A stretch of DNA of 56,937 nucleotides, from assembly GCA_902562135.1 (NCBI GenBank), contig CACESE010000008.1, forward strand, positions 1 to 56,937. Direction: 5' to 3'. The stretch's first letter is position 1. Every line of letters begins with the position of its first letter. The stretch is from an uncultured SAR86 cluster bacterium (GTDB taxonomy: Bacteria > Pseudomonadota > Gammaproteobacteria > Magnimaribacterales > AG-339-G14). The notes below the pieces were generated by a model that did no database searches, was not told the origin of the DNA, and worked only from the letters and a program-made list of their open reading frames with translations. Positions 27,389 to 36,677 of the stretch are shown one piece after another. The position numbers were made by a program, and so were the translations under genes.

Positions 27389-28524
27389 AAAAAGTATTAA
27401 TTTTAGGTTCAACTGGCTCGATAGGTACTTCAGCATTAGAAGTTATAAAAGGAAATGTCGGCTATCAGACTGAGTCTCTTGTAGCGAGAAAAAATAAAAA
27501 ATTAATTTTAGAGCAAGCAAAAGAGTTTAATGTTTCAAATATATTTCTGTCAGAAGGAGTATTTTCAGAAAATGAAGTAAAAAGTAATCTGGATATAAAT
27601 TTCTCTAATAACCTAGAAGAATTATTGTCAGATAAGGATATAGATATTGTTATCGCTGCCTTTTCTGGATTGGTAGGAATTAAATCTATTTTGCAATCCA
27701 TAAAAGCAGGCAAGAAAATACTAATAGCCAATAAAGAGCCCCTTGTAGTAGCTGGAAAAAAACTCTTATCGGAAGCTAAAAAATATGGTGCAACTATAAT
27801 TCCTATAGACTCAGAACATTGCGCCATTCATCAATGTTTAAGAAATGTTAATAGGAAAGATGTAAATAACGTTTTTATTACTTGTTCTGGAGGACCTTTT
27901 TGGGGTAGGAAATTAATTGATTTAGAAAATGTTTCAATTAAGGATGCAAAGAATCATCCTACTTGGGATATGGGAGAAAAAAATCTCATTGATTCTGCAA
28001 GTTTAATGAATAAGGCTTTAGAAATTATTGAAGCGCGCTGGTTGTTTGATTTAGATCCAAAACAAATTAAAGTCCTCATCCACCCTCAAAGTATTGTTCA
28101 TGCCATAGTAGAAAATATTGATGGTTCTTCTTTAGCTTCTTTGTCATCACCTGATATGAAGATATGTATCGCTTATGGGTTAGGATACCCAGATAAAATA
28201 AATTCGTTTTCAAAACCTTTAAACCTAATTGAAAACAGCAAGTTAGAATTCTTTGATTATAAAGTTTCAGATTTTCCTTCTATAGATTTTGCTTACAGAG
28301 CCCTGAATGGAGACGAAAGTATCCCTGTTGCTTTAAACTCAGCAAATGAAATAGCTGTTAGTTATTTCCTTAATAATAAAATTAAGTTCAATTCAATTTT
28401 TACTGCTGTAGATTATACTATGAACATATTTGAAGGGAGGAAATCTCAAATTAACTTAAACGTAGAAGATTTACTCGAGATTGATAAAGAAGCTAAATCT
28501 TTAGCCTCTGACTTTTTAGATTAA
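27385..28524 (+). CDS. dxr: 1-deoxy-D-xylulose 5-phosphate reductoisomerase
   Basis: Second enzyme of the MEP isoprenoid pathway, converting DXP to MEP with NADPH and a divalent metal. The 379-residue product has the nucleotide site GSTGSIGTSALEV (8-20), ANKEPLVVAGK, the metal and substrate region PIDSEHCAI and CSGGPFWGRK, and the MNKALEIIEARWLF signature. It overlaps cdsA by 4 bases and precedes rseP by 2. Its product feeds UppS just upstream. Confidence 0.96.
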   Translation: MKKVLILGSTGSIGTSALEVIKGNVGYQTESLVARKNKKLILEQAKEFNVSNIFLSEGVFSENEVKSNLDINFSNNLEELLSDKDIDIVIAAFSGLVGIKSILQSIKAGKKILIANKEPLVVAGKKLLSEAKKYGATIIPIDSEHCAIHQCLRNVNRKDVNNVFITCSGGPFWGRKLIDLENVSIKDAKNHPTWDMGEKNLIDSASLMNKALEIIEARWLFDLDPKQIKVLIHPQSIVHAIVENIDGSSLASLSSPDMKICIAYGLGYPDKINSFSKPLNLIENSKLEFFDYKVSDFPSIDFAYRALNGDESIPVALNSANEIAVSYFLNNKIKFNSIFTAVDYTMNIFEGRKSQINLNVEDLLEIDKEAKSLASDFLD

Positions 28525-28526
28525 GA

Positions 28527-29864
28527 ATGACAGAAATACTTTCATATATTCTAGGCTTTTTGGTTTTAATAATGGTTATTACAGCAGTCCATGAAGCAGG
28601 TCATTTTTATATTGCTAAATTATTTAAAGTAAAAATTTTAGATTTTTCTATTGGCATGGGAAAAAGCATAAAAAGTTGGATTGGCAAAGACGATACTTCT
28701 TACAATATACGCTTATTGCCTATTGGCGGATATGTAAAAATGTTAGGCGAAGATATATTAGAAGAAAATAATTCTTCTGATAATGCTTCATTTGCTTCTA
28801 AAAAGTATTATCAAAAAGTTTTAATTTTATTCGCAGGTCCGTTTGCAAATTTCCTCTTAGCGATATTAATTTTCACTATTTTAAATTTATTTGGAACAAC
28901 AGCATTGTCTTCAAAAGTTGGATACATATTACCTGACAGTCAAGCATCTATAGCAAATTTTCAAGAAGGAGATATTATTCAAAAAGTTGATGGAAAGGAT
29001 GTTGAGAGTAGAGCTGACGTTCAAATGCTTCTTTCAAGAAGATTAGGAGATACCGGAATTATAAATTTTTCTGTTAATTCTGAAGGAATTAACATGGAAA
29101 AAATGATTCCAATTCAAAATTGGCTTATCAACGAGGAGCCAAAAGATCTCTTAGCTGATTTAGGCATTGGAGTACCTATAAGTTCAGAAATTGGCGATGT
29201 CATTGAAAATAGTCCTGCTAGCGATGCTGGATTATTACCTGGAGACGTTATAAAACTTATTAATTCAAAGAAAATTTCAAGTTGGGGTGAGATAAAAGAC
29301 GAAATTACGAATTCCATGGGCATGCCATTAGAAGTTTCAATTATAAGAAATGGTGAAGAAATTTCGAAAAGCATTATTCCTAGGTTTTCAGAATCTGGAT
29401 GGATAATTGGGATATCCTCAGCAAATAGAATTTCTGAAGATGCGTTATTTTTTAAATCTTATGCTCTCCATTCAGCATTTACCAATGCGGTAATAAAAAC
29501 GTATTCTACAATAAGAGACTCATTCACTTTTTTGTATAAAGTGATAACAGGTTATGTTTCTCCTAAAAATTTAGGAGGTCCGGTAATGATTGGTCAGTTC
29601 GCAGGAGATACTCTCTTATATGGAGGAATTTACTCTTTTCTGATGTTAATGAGTTTTGTTAGTATTGGTTTAGGCGTAATTAACTTAGTTCCTATACCTA
29701 TCCTAGACGGCGGTCAGATTTGTTTATTAACCATAGAAAAAATCAAAGGATCTCCATTATCACCAAAAACCTTAGATTTTGTCTACAGAGCCGGTCTTTC
29801 TATGGTAATTTTTTTGATGATTTTTGTTTTTATAAATGATATTTCAAGATTATCGGGAGCTTAG
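28527..29864 (+). CDS. rseP: Intramembrane zinc protease RseP (site-2 protease)
   Basis: Cleaves membrane substrates such as the anti-sigma factor RseA in the envelope-stress cascade. The 445-residue product has the metalloprotease motif HEAGH (H22, E23, H26) in TM1. Two PDZ-like regions lie in the periplasmic part, and the third ligand is D394 in PIPILDGGQ. It lies between dxr and bamA, the conserved position. Whether rseA exists elsewhere in this genome cannot be seen here. Confidence 0.95.
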   Translation: MTEILSYILGFLVLIMVITAVHEAGHFYIAKLFKVKILDFSIGMGKSIKSWIGKDDTSYNIRLLPIGGYVKMLGEDILEENNSSDNASFASKKYYQKVLILFAGPFANFLLAILIFTILNLFGTTALSSKVGYILPDSQASIANFQEGDIIQKVDGKDVESRADVQMLLSRRLGDTGIINFSVNSEGINMEKMIPIQNWLINEEPKDLLADLGIGVPISSEIGDVIENSPASDAGLLPGDVIKLINSKKISSWGEIKDEITNSMGMPLEVSIIRNGEEISKSIIPRFSESGWIIGISSANRISEDALFFKSYALHSAFTNAVIKTYSTIRDSFTFLYKVITGYVSPKNLGGPVMIGQFAGDTLLYGGIYSFLMLMSFVSIGLGVINLVPIPILDGGQICLLTIEKIKGSPLSPKTLDFVYRAGLSMVIFLMIFVFINDISRLSGA

Positions 29865-29867
29865 TTA

Positions 29868-32189
29868 GTGAAAATAAGTCTACATAAAATATTATTACTA
29901 ATACTCCTTACTTTTTCAGGGCTATCGATTTCTTCTACATGGGTTATAGAAGACATAAGAATTAGCGGGCTGCAAAGAGTTTCTGCAGGGAGTATCTTCG
30001 CTGAAATACCTTACTCTATAGGAGATTCCATTGGACAAGATGAAATCGTTGAGCTCTCTAAGGCTATTTTTTCTACGGGTCAATTTGACGATATAAATAT
30101 AGGTAGAGATGGAAACGCGTTATTAATTAATCTTACAGAAAGACCTACTATCGATGAAATCTTAATCGAAGGAAATGAAGCCATAAAAACTGATAATTTA
30201 CTCGATGGTTTGCAGAATTCAGGAATTTTTGAAGGCGCTCTCTTTAAGAGGTCAGTTTTTGAAAATCTTAGTTCTGAGCTGGAAAGGCAATATGTGTCTC
30301 AGGGTAAATATGGCGCTTCTGTAAATGTTTCAAGTGAACAACTGCCTAGAAATAGAGTAAAGCTCAGTGTCGATATTGAAGAAGGAGAAACAGCTGAATT
30401 AAATTCAATTAATATAGTTGGGAATAAAATTTTTTCTGAAGAAGAATTAAAAAAAGTATTCAAATTAAGACCAAGATCTTGGTTATCAATATTTAGGACC
30501 AATACTCCTTACTCAAAAGAAAATTTAAGAGGGGATTTAGAAAGTTTAGAGTCGTTTTATAAAAATAGAGGTTACCTTAATTTTTCTGTGAATAATTCAA
30601 TCATTACAATTTCAGAAAATAAACAAGAGCTTTTTATAACTGTGGATATTTTTGAAGGAGAAATATATAAAATAAATGAAGTCTCGATTGCAGGAGATAT
30701 TCCCATAGATGAACAAGTATTAGAAAGTCTAATTTTTTTAGAAAATAATTCTGTATTTTCGCAAGAATTAATTACGTTTTCTGAAGATTCAATAAATAAC
30801 TTATTAAATAATGAAGGATTTCTTTTTTCTGAAGTATCTGGAAATATTAGAAGCGTTGACGATAATTTAGTTGATGTAATTTTCTTTGTTGAACCTGGAC
30901 AAAGGACTTACATAAGAAACATCAATTTTTCAGGAAACGAAAGAACACATGATATTGTGCTTAGAAGAGAAATGCGACAAATGGAAGGAGCTTGGGCGTC
31001 AAATTCTCTTATAGAAAGATCTAAATTAAGGCTGGATAGGTTAGGTTTCTTTAAGCAAGTTGATTTTGAGAAGATTCCGGTATCAGGAGAAAAAGATAAA
31101 GTAGATATTGAATTCACAGTTGAAGAAGAATTCTCAGGGTCTATTGCTGGAAGTTTAGGATATGGAGCGTATGGATTCAGTCTTGGCGCTAATTATTCAG
31201 AAAGTAATGCATTCGGAACTGGGAACAGTATTGGGGTTGGAATAAATTACAGCGACTGGCAAACAAATCTTTCTTTTAACTTTTTTGACCCTTATTTTAG
31301 TCCTGATGGAGTAGGGTTGGGTTATGGAGCTTATCTCAGATCGAGTGACTATTCTAATTTTAATATATCCGCTTACAATACAGAATCTTTTGGCGGTTCT
31401 GTTCAATTTGTTCTTCCGATTAACGAAATTTCTCAGTTGAGTCTCTCAGTCGCATTAGATCAAACAGATTTACAAAGCGATTTTCTCTCATCACGTCAAC
31501 TTTTAGACTTTATATCTTCAGAGGGCTCAAAATTTGAAACCTTAACTTTGGGCGCTTCATGGTCAAGAAATTCATTGAATAGAGGGTTATTTCCAACCGC
31601 CGGAACTTTGAATGTGATTTCTGCTTCAGTTGCTATACCTGGAAGCTCCCTTACTTATGGGAAACTTTCACATAGATTTAAATATTTTAGACCGTTATCA
31701 AATAATTTTATTTTTTCAATTAGGACAGAATTAGGTGGGCTTTTTGCTTATGGAGATACTGAAACTGCTCCTCCATATGAAAATTTTTATGCTGGCGGTT
31801 TGAACTCTGTAAGAGGTTTTGAACAAAATTCTCTTGGTCCAAGGGCAGTATATGACAATTTCTTTAGCGGATATAACAGACCTGTTGGAGGAACTTATTC
31901 CTTAGAAGGCGGATTTGATTTAATTTTTCCTATTCCTTTCTTAGAAGATACAAGATCTGTAAGAAGTTCTGTATTTTTAGATTATGGTAATGTCTTCAGC
32001 GAAGAATGTAAGTCTTATGAAACAAACTGTAGTGAATTTGATTTGTCAGAACTACGATACTCTCTAGGTCTTGGAGTAACTTGGATTACTGCTTTAGGGC
32101 CGATGTCTTTTGCAATTTCATCAGTATTTGGAGACGATGAACTCGATGAAACTGAAACTTTTCAATTTGAAATTGGCAATCAATTTTAA
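29868..32189 (+). CDS. bamA: Outer-membrane protein assembly factor BamA
   Basis: Central beta-barrel of the BAM complex that folds outer-membrane proteins. The 773-residue product begins with a GTG start and a signal peptide of about 22 residues. Five POTRA domains run to about residue 420, and a 16-stranded barrel follows. The loop-6 motif VRGF is at 648-651, and the chain ends in F (IGNQF), a barrel-terminal signature. It follows rseP by 3 bases. BamE is at 17739 and Skp follows directly. E. coli BamA is 810 residues, so this one is somewhat compact. Confidence 0.96.
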   Translation: MKISLHKILLLILLTFSGLSISSTWVIEDIRISGLQRVSAGSIFAEIPYSIGDSIGQDEIVELSKAIFSTGQFDDINIGRDGNALLINLTERPTIDEILIEGNEAIKTDNLLDGLQNSGIFEGALFKRSVFENLSSELERQYVSQGKYGASVNVSSEQLPRNRVKLSVDIEEGETAELNSINIVGNKIFSEEELKKVFKLRPRSWLSIFRTNTPYSKENLRGDLESLESFYKNRGYLNFSVNNSIITISENKQELFITVDIFEGEIYKINEVSIAGDIPIDEQVLESLIFLENNSVFSQELITFSEDSINNLLNNEGFLFSEVSGNIRSVDDNLVDVIFFVEPGQRTYIRNINFSGNERTHDIVLRREMRQMEGAWASNSLIERSKLRLDRLGFFKQVDFEKIPVSGEKDKVDIEFTVEEEFSGSIAGSLGYGAYGFSLGANYSESNAFGTGNSIGVGINYSDWQTNLSFNFFDPYFSPDGVGLGYGAYLRSSDYSNFNISAYNTESFGGSVQFVLPINEISQLSLSVALDQTDLQSDFLSSRQLLDFISSEGSKFETLTLGASWSRNSLNRGLFPTAGTLNVISASVAIPGSSLTYGKLSHRFKYFRPLSNNFIFSIRTELGGLFAYGDTETAPPYENFYAGGLNSVRGFEQNSLGPRAVYDNFFSGYNRPVGGTYSLEGGFDLIFPIPFLEDTRSVRSSVFLDYGNVFSEECKSYETNCSEFDLSELRYSLGLGVTWITALGPMSFAISSVFGDDELDETETFQFEIGNQF

Positions 32190-32233
32190 AAAATTCTTCT
32201 AGAAAAAGACTCTCTTGAAAGGTTAAACTGGAT

Positions 32234-32239
32234 TATAAT
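32234..32239 (+). promoter_or_regulatory. Possible -10 element before skp
   Basis: A perfect TATAAT sits 25 bases before the skp ATG in the 74-base bamA-skp gap, followed by a good AGGAG Shine-Dalgarno. The best -35-like TTGAAA (32215-32220) is only 13 bases upstream, so an internal promoter is possible but not firm. Confidence 0.3.
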
Positions 32240-32263
32240 TTATTTAAATTTAGGAGAAAGCTA

Positions 32264-32797
32264 ATGAAAAAATTAATTATTTTTATTTCATCAATAATAT
32301 TAACTGTTTTTTCCGTGCCTACTTTTGCAAATCTAGAAGGAGTTGCTGTTATAGATTATCAAGCAATCTTTTTAGGCACTGATCTAGCTAGAACGAGTTT
32401 AGACGAATTAAGAGAATCAGAGGATTATAAAGAGTTAATGGAAGAGGTTCAGCTTAAAGATTCAGAACGATTGGCTATCGCTGAAGAACTCAATAAAGAC
32501 TCTTCAACTATGTCAGATGAAGAGCAATCTGAAAAATTAAAAAAAGCACAATCTTTGTATCAAGATATTCAATTTTTAGCTCAGAAAATGCAAACTTTAG
32601 AAAATGAAGTTGTTCAAAAACTTCAAGCTAATCAAGGGCCAGATGTTCAAAAAGTTGTAAATGATTTAATCGTGGCAAAGAAAATCACTCTTTTATTCAA
32701 CAGTCAGGCCTTATTAGCATACGATCGTACAAATCCTTTGATAAATATAACTCCAGAAGTTATTGAATTATTAAATCAAGCTAATAGTAAAGAATAA
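32264..32797 (+). CDS. skp: Periplasmic chaperone Skp/OmpH family
   Basis: Trimeric periplasmic holdase that carries unfolded outer-membrane proteins to BamA. The 177-residue product has a signal peptide (MKKLIIFISSIILTVFS, with likely cleavage after TFA near residue 22). A conserved core starts EGVAVIDYQAIFLGT, and a charged helical coiled-coil middle (about 50-130) follows. It lies between bamA and lpxD as in E. coli. The sequence is divergent from E. coli Skp, so the name rests on fold features and position. Confidence 0.88.
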   Translation: MKKLIIFISSIILTVFSVPTFANLEGVAVIDYQAIFLGTDLARTSLDELRESEDYKELMEEVQLKDSERLAIAEELNKDSSTMSDEEQSEKLKKAQSLYQDIQFLAQKMQTLENEVVQKLQANQGPDVQKVVNDLIVAKKITLLFNSQALLAYDRTNPLINITPEVIELLNQANSKE

Positions 32798-32806
32798 TTT
32801 TTTATT

Positions 32807-33787
32807 TTGTCCAATAAAGAGTTTAAGCTTAGTGAAATTGCTAAAAAGTTAGACTTATCTTTTGAAGGGGATCCTAATTACAAGGTTAATTCTATTAAAA
32901 ATTTAAAAGAAGCTGGCAAATTCGATATTTCTTTTTATTATTCTAAAAAATTTAAAAAAGACCTTGAAGAAACTAATGCTGGAATAGTATTACTTGAAAA
33001 AAACGATGATACAAATTCTATAAAAAATAAACTTTTTTCAGAAAATGTCCATCTTTCATACGCTAGGTTAAGTCAAATATTTGAACCATCTAATGATTAT
33101 TTGCCTTTCATAGATGAAAGTTCGGTGATTCATAAGTCCGCAAAAATCTCTTCCAATTGTCATATCGGCCCTAATTGTCACATTGAAAAAGATGTACTAG
33201 TTGAAGAAGGAGTAGTAATTAAATCAAATGTTACTATAGGATCAGGCACAAAAATTAAGAAAAATACTTTTATTAATTCTAATGTCTCAATTTATCCAAA
33301 CACTTTCATTGGAAGAGATTGCATCTTACATTCAGGATCAGTAATTGGATCAGATGGCTTGGGCTTTGCAAAAAATGGTAAAAAATGGGAAAAAATTGCT
33401 CATTCAGGCCATGTTGAAATTGGGAACTCTGTTGAAATTGGGGCAGGATGTACAATAGATAAAGCCTCTCTAGGGAAAACCGATATTGGAGATGGTGTTA
33501 AATTAGATAATCAAATTCATCTAGCTCATAACTGTGTCATAGGCGAGAATACTTTAATAGGCGCAAATACGACTGTTGCTGGTAGCGTGAAGATTGGTAA
33601 AAATTGTATGATCGGAGGTTTATGTGGAATAGTAGATAATATTGCCATAACAGATGAGGTTATAATCTACCCTATGACTTTCGTCACTAATAGTGTTGAA
33701 AAAAAAGGGACTTATTCAGGAGGCTCGGTTTTGATGGAACATAAAGATTGGTTAAAAAAAATTGTTAGTGAAAGAAAAAAGAGATGA
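32807..33787 (+). CDS. lpxD: UDP-3-O-(3-hydroxyacyl)glucosamine N-acyltransferase
   Basis: Third step of lipid A synthesis, N-acylating the glucosamine intermediate. The 326-residue product has an N-terminal uridine-binding domain ([11 protein letters not shown]) and a left-handed beta helix of hexapeptide repeats (about 110-290). The catalytic histidine is H241 ([10 protein letters not shown]), matching H239 of E. coli. The start is TTG at 32807, the only reasonable initiator. It overlaps fabZ by 4 bases. Confidence 0.95.
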   Translation: MSNKEFKLSEIAKKLDLSFEGDPNYKVNSIKNLKEAGKFDISFYYSKKFKKDLEETNAGIVLLEKNDDTNSIKNKLFSENVHLSYARLSQIFEPSNDYLPFIDESSVIHKSAKISSNCHIGPNCHIEKDVLVEEGVVIKSNVTIGSGTKIKKNTFINSNVSIYPNTFIGRDCILHSGSVIGSDGLGFAKNGKKWEKIAHSGHVEIGNSVEIGAGCTIDKASLGKTDIGDGVKLDNQIHLAHNCVIGENTLIGANTTVAGSVKIGKNCMIGGLCGIVDNIAITDEVIIYPMTFVTNSVEKKGTYSGGSVLMEHKDWLKKIVSERKKR

Positions 33788-34218
33788 ATATAGAAGAAAT
33801 TAGAAAATACCTGCCACATAGATATCCTTTTTTATTAGTAGATCGAGTTATTGAAATTGAACTAGATAAATATATAAAGGCATACAAAAATATTACTAAC
33901 AATGAACCATACTTTATTGGCCATTTTCCTGAAAAAAGCGTTGTTCCAGGGGTATTGATTTTAGAGGCAATGGCGCAAGCATCTGGAATTTTAGGTTTTA
34001 AAACAATGAATAAGACTCCTGATGAAGGGTCAATGTATTACTTTGTTGGAGCAGATAATTTAAGATTTAAAAGACCCGTAATTCCTGGAGATAAGTTAAT
34101 CTTAGAATCCACAAAAGTATCAAATAAAAGAGGAATATGGAAGTTTGATTGCCAAGCTTCAGTTGAGGAAGATTTTGTTTGCTCAGCAACGATATTATGT
34201 GCTGACAGGCCTAAGTAA
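33784..34218 (+). CDS. fabZ: 3-hydroxyacyl-ACP dehydratase FabZ
   Basis: Dehydratase of fatty-acid elongation; it also competes with LpxA for hydroxyacyl-ACP, which explains its place in the lpx cluster. The 144-residue hot-dog protein has [13 protein letters not shown] and the catalytic pair H47 and E61 in [20 protein letters not shown]. It overlaps lpxD by 4 bases and lpxA by 1 base (TAATG). Standard length. Confidence 0.96.
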   Translation: MNIEEIRKYLPHRYPFLLVDRVIEIELDKYIKAYKNITNNEPYFIGHFPEKSVVPGVLILEAMAQASGILGFKTMNKTPDEGSMYYFVGADNLRFKRPVIPGDKLILESTKVSNKRGIWKFDCQASVEEDFVCSATILCADRPK

Positions 34219-34988
34219 TGATACATAAATCGGCAATAATAGATAAATCTGCAAAATTAGATTCAAATGTAAATGTGGGGCCTTTTTCTATAATAGGCCC
34301 TGAAGTTGAAATAGAGTCTGGTACATCCATTGGCTCCCATGTAGTAATTGAAGGACCTACAACTATTGGAAAAAATAATAAGTTTTTTTCTTTTTCCAGT
34401 ATTGGAGGAGATCCACAGGATAAAAAATATAATGATGAAAAAACTTTTCTAGAAATTGGAGACAACAATACTATAAGAGAAGGTGTCACAATAAACCGTG
34501 GTACAGTTCAAGAGCATTCGAAAACCATTATTGGATCTAAAAATTTACTAATGGCGTATGTACATGTAGCTCACGATTGCATAATTGAAGACGATGTGGT
34601 GATGGTTAACAACTCTGCTATTGCAGGATGCGTTAGATTAGAAAGGGGTGTTATCTTAGGAGGATTTAGTCTTGTTCATCAGTTTTGTAACATAGGGGCT
34701 TTTAGTTTTTCAGCCATGGGAAGTGCAATCTCTAAGGATGTTCCTGCATTTATAAGGGTAAGTGGAAATCCTGCAAAAGCAAGAGGATTAAACACAACCG
34801 GAATTTCAAGATTAAACCTATCTAAAACAGTTTCTCATTCTTTGAAAGAAGCATACAAGATATTATATTTAAGAAAAATGTCATTGGAATCTGCAAAAAA
34901 AGAAATTATTAATAAATTCGACCAAATACCTGAGATTGATTTATTAATAAACTCTATCAATATTTCTGATAGAGGAATAATTAGGTAG
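34218..34988 (+). CDS. lpxA: UDP-N-acetylglucosamine acyltransferase
   Basis: First step of lipid A synthesis. The 256-residue left-handed beta-helix protein has hexapeptide repeats from residue 1 to about 190 and a helical C-terminal domain. The catalytic histidine is H119 (VHVAHDCIIE), with H116 equivalent to E. coli H122. EGVTINRGT is typical. The gene starts on the last base of the fabZ stop and is followed by lpxB after 8 bases. Confidence 0.96.
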   Translation: MIHKSAIIDKSAKLDSNVNVGPFSIIGPEVEIESGTSIGSHVVIEGPTTIGKNNKFFSFSSIGGDPQDKKYNDEKTFLEIGDNNTIREGVTINRGTVQEHSKTIIGSKNLLMAYVHVAHDCIIEDDVVMVNNSAIAGCVRLERGVILGGFSLVHQFCNIGAFSFSAMGSAISKDVPAFIRVSGNPAKARGLNTTGISRLNLSKTVSHSLKEAYKILYLRKMSLESAKKEIINKFDQIPEIDLLINSINISDRGIIR

Positions 34989-34996
34989 CTTGTAAA

Positions 34997-36109
34997 GTGA
35001 AAATAGCCTTATCAGCTGGAGAGGAATCAGGAGATATTCTAGGCTCTAATTTAATGGATTCTTTATTTCACTGTAATAAGGATATTGAGTTCATAGGGCT
35101 GGGCGGAGATAGAATGATAGATAGAGGTCTAAAATCTTTATTTCCTTATGAAGAAATATCGAAAATGGGAATCATAGATCCTTTATTATCGATTAATAAC
35201 TTATTAAGAAGAAGAAAACAGCTTATTGAATATTTCATTCAAGAAAGACCAGATTTTTTTATAGGCATAGATAGCCCATCTTTTAACTTAGGCATTTCAA
35301 AAAAACTTAAATCGAAAATAGGCGTTAAAACAATTCAATATGTTTCTCCCCAAGTTTGGGCATGGAGAAAAAATAGATTAAAAAAAATTTCAAACTATTT
35401 AGATCACATTTTTTGTCTTTATAGGTTCGAGACAAAAATTCTTGAGGCTTTTAACATAAAGTCAAATTTTGTAGGACATCCATTAGCTGAAGATATAGAA
35501 ATTGAGATAAATAAAAACAATTATAAAGACTTATTGAATTTAGATAAGTCAGGAGTTTATGTCGCTTTGCTTCCAGGCAGCAGAGATTCTGAGATTAAAA
35601 ATCATATTAAAGTCTTCTTTCAACTTGCTGAACACTATCGAGAAAAAAATAAAAAATTAAAATTTATTTTGAACTTAACGGAAAAATCAAAAAAATTTAA
35701 TTTTGAATCCAAACTTCAAAAATTTGAAAATTTGTCTATATCCTATGGTGACTCTCAGCGAGTATTGTCGGCTTGTGATTATTCAATCGTTACTTCAGGG
35801 ACTGCTACTTTGGAAGGTGCATTGTGCAAGACGCCAATGATAGTAATTTATAAAACAAATCTAATAAGTTATTTTATTTTGTCAAAATTAATTCAAACAA
35901 AATTTATTTCTCTGCCAAATATATTAAGTGAAAAAAAGATAGTTAATGAATTAATTCAGACAGATGTAAATAAAAAAAATTTAATAATAGAGTTGGATAA
36001 ACTGATGAATGAAGATAACAATCAGATGTCTTTAGATTTCGTATCACTTCATAACTCGTTAATTAATAGGGATAAATCTAAATTTTTTGATGTTTTGAAT
36101 TCCATTTAA
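34997..36109 (+). CDS. lpxB: Lipid-A-disaccharide synthase
   Basis: Peripheral membrane glycosyltransferase that joins UDP-diacylglucosamine and lipid X. The 370-residue product has the N-terminal ALSAGEESGDILGSNLM, then FIGIDSPSFNLG, QYVSPQVWAWRKNR and LLPGSRDSEIKNH, followed by VTSGTATLEGAL. All are standard for LpxB. The start codon is GTG. It lies 8 bases after lpxA and 7 bases before rnhB. Confidence 0.95.
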   Translation: MKIALSAGEESGDILGSNLMDSLFHCNKDIEFIGLGGDRMIDRGLKSLFPYEEISKMGIIDPLLSINNLLRRRKQLIEYFIQERPDFFIGIDSPSFNLGISKKLKSKIGVKTIQYVSPQVWAWRKNRLKKISNYLDHIFCLYRFETKILEAFNIKSNFVGHPLAEDIEIEINKNNYKDLLNLDKSGVYVALLPGSRDSEIKNHIKVFFQLAEHYREKNKKLKFILNLTEKSKKFNFESKLQKFENLSISYGDSQRVLSACDYSIVTSGTATLEGALCKTPMIVIYKTNLISYFILSKLIQTKFISLPNILSEKKIVNELIQTDVNKKNLIIELDKLMNEDNNQMSLDFVSLHNSLINRDKSKFFDVLNSI

Positions 36110-36116
36110 CCTTCTT

Positions 36117-36677
36117 ATGAACTTAATTGCAGGCGTAGACGAAGTCGGACGAGGTTGCATTGCCGGCCCCGTAGTTGCAGCGGCAGTAATTCTTGGAGAA
36201 CAAAAAATTTTTGGTTTAGATGACTCTAAAAAGATATCAGAAAAAAAAAGAATTAAAATTTCTAAGGAAATAAAAACCAAAGCAAGATGTTTTTCTTTTG
36301 GAGTAGTTTCATCAAAAATTATAGATGAAATTAATATTAGACAAGCTAGTATCTTAGCAATGAAAAAAGCAGTTTCAGGCCTTAAAATTATACCAAGTGA
36401 GATTATCGTTGATGGAGTTGATAGTTTTAAGGCAAATTGCCCAGTAACATCTTTAGTAAGAGCAGATAATTTAATTATGGAAGTAATGGCTGCCTCAATT
36501 ATCGCAAAAGTTTATCGAGATAAATTTATGCAAGAACTAGATGCAAATTATCCTGAATTTCATTTTGGATCTCATAAGGGTTATCCAACAAAAAAACATA
36601 TAGATGCAATTAATACTTATGGAATAATAAATGAACATAGAAAAACTTTTGGACCAGTAAAAAAAATTAATGAATAA
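36117..36677 (+). CDS. rnhB: Ribonuclease HII
   Basis: Removes ribonucleotides from DNA and RNA-DNA hybrids. The 186-residue product has the DEVGRG motif (D8, E9 in GVDEVGRGCIAGPVVAAAVI), VDGVDSF, and the GSHKGYPTKKH region near residues 150-160. It overlaps dnaE by 8 bases, in the conserved lpxB-rnhB-dnaE order. Confidence 0.96.
   Translation: MNLIAGVDEVGRGCIAGPVVAAAVILGEQKIFGLDDSKKISEKKRIKISKEIKTKARCFSFGVVSSKIIDEINIRQASILAMKKAVSGLKIIPSEIIVDGVDSFKANCPVTSLVRADNLIMEVMAASIIAKVYRDKFMQELDANYPEFHFGSHKGYPTKKHIDAINTYGIINEHRKTFGPVKKINE

Noticed and set aside
32234-32262. sigmaE promoter for skp
   Set aside because: The expected GAACTT and TCTGA-like elements are absent; only a sigma70-like TATAAT is visible.
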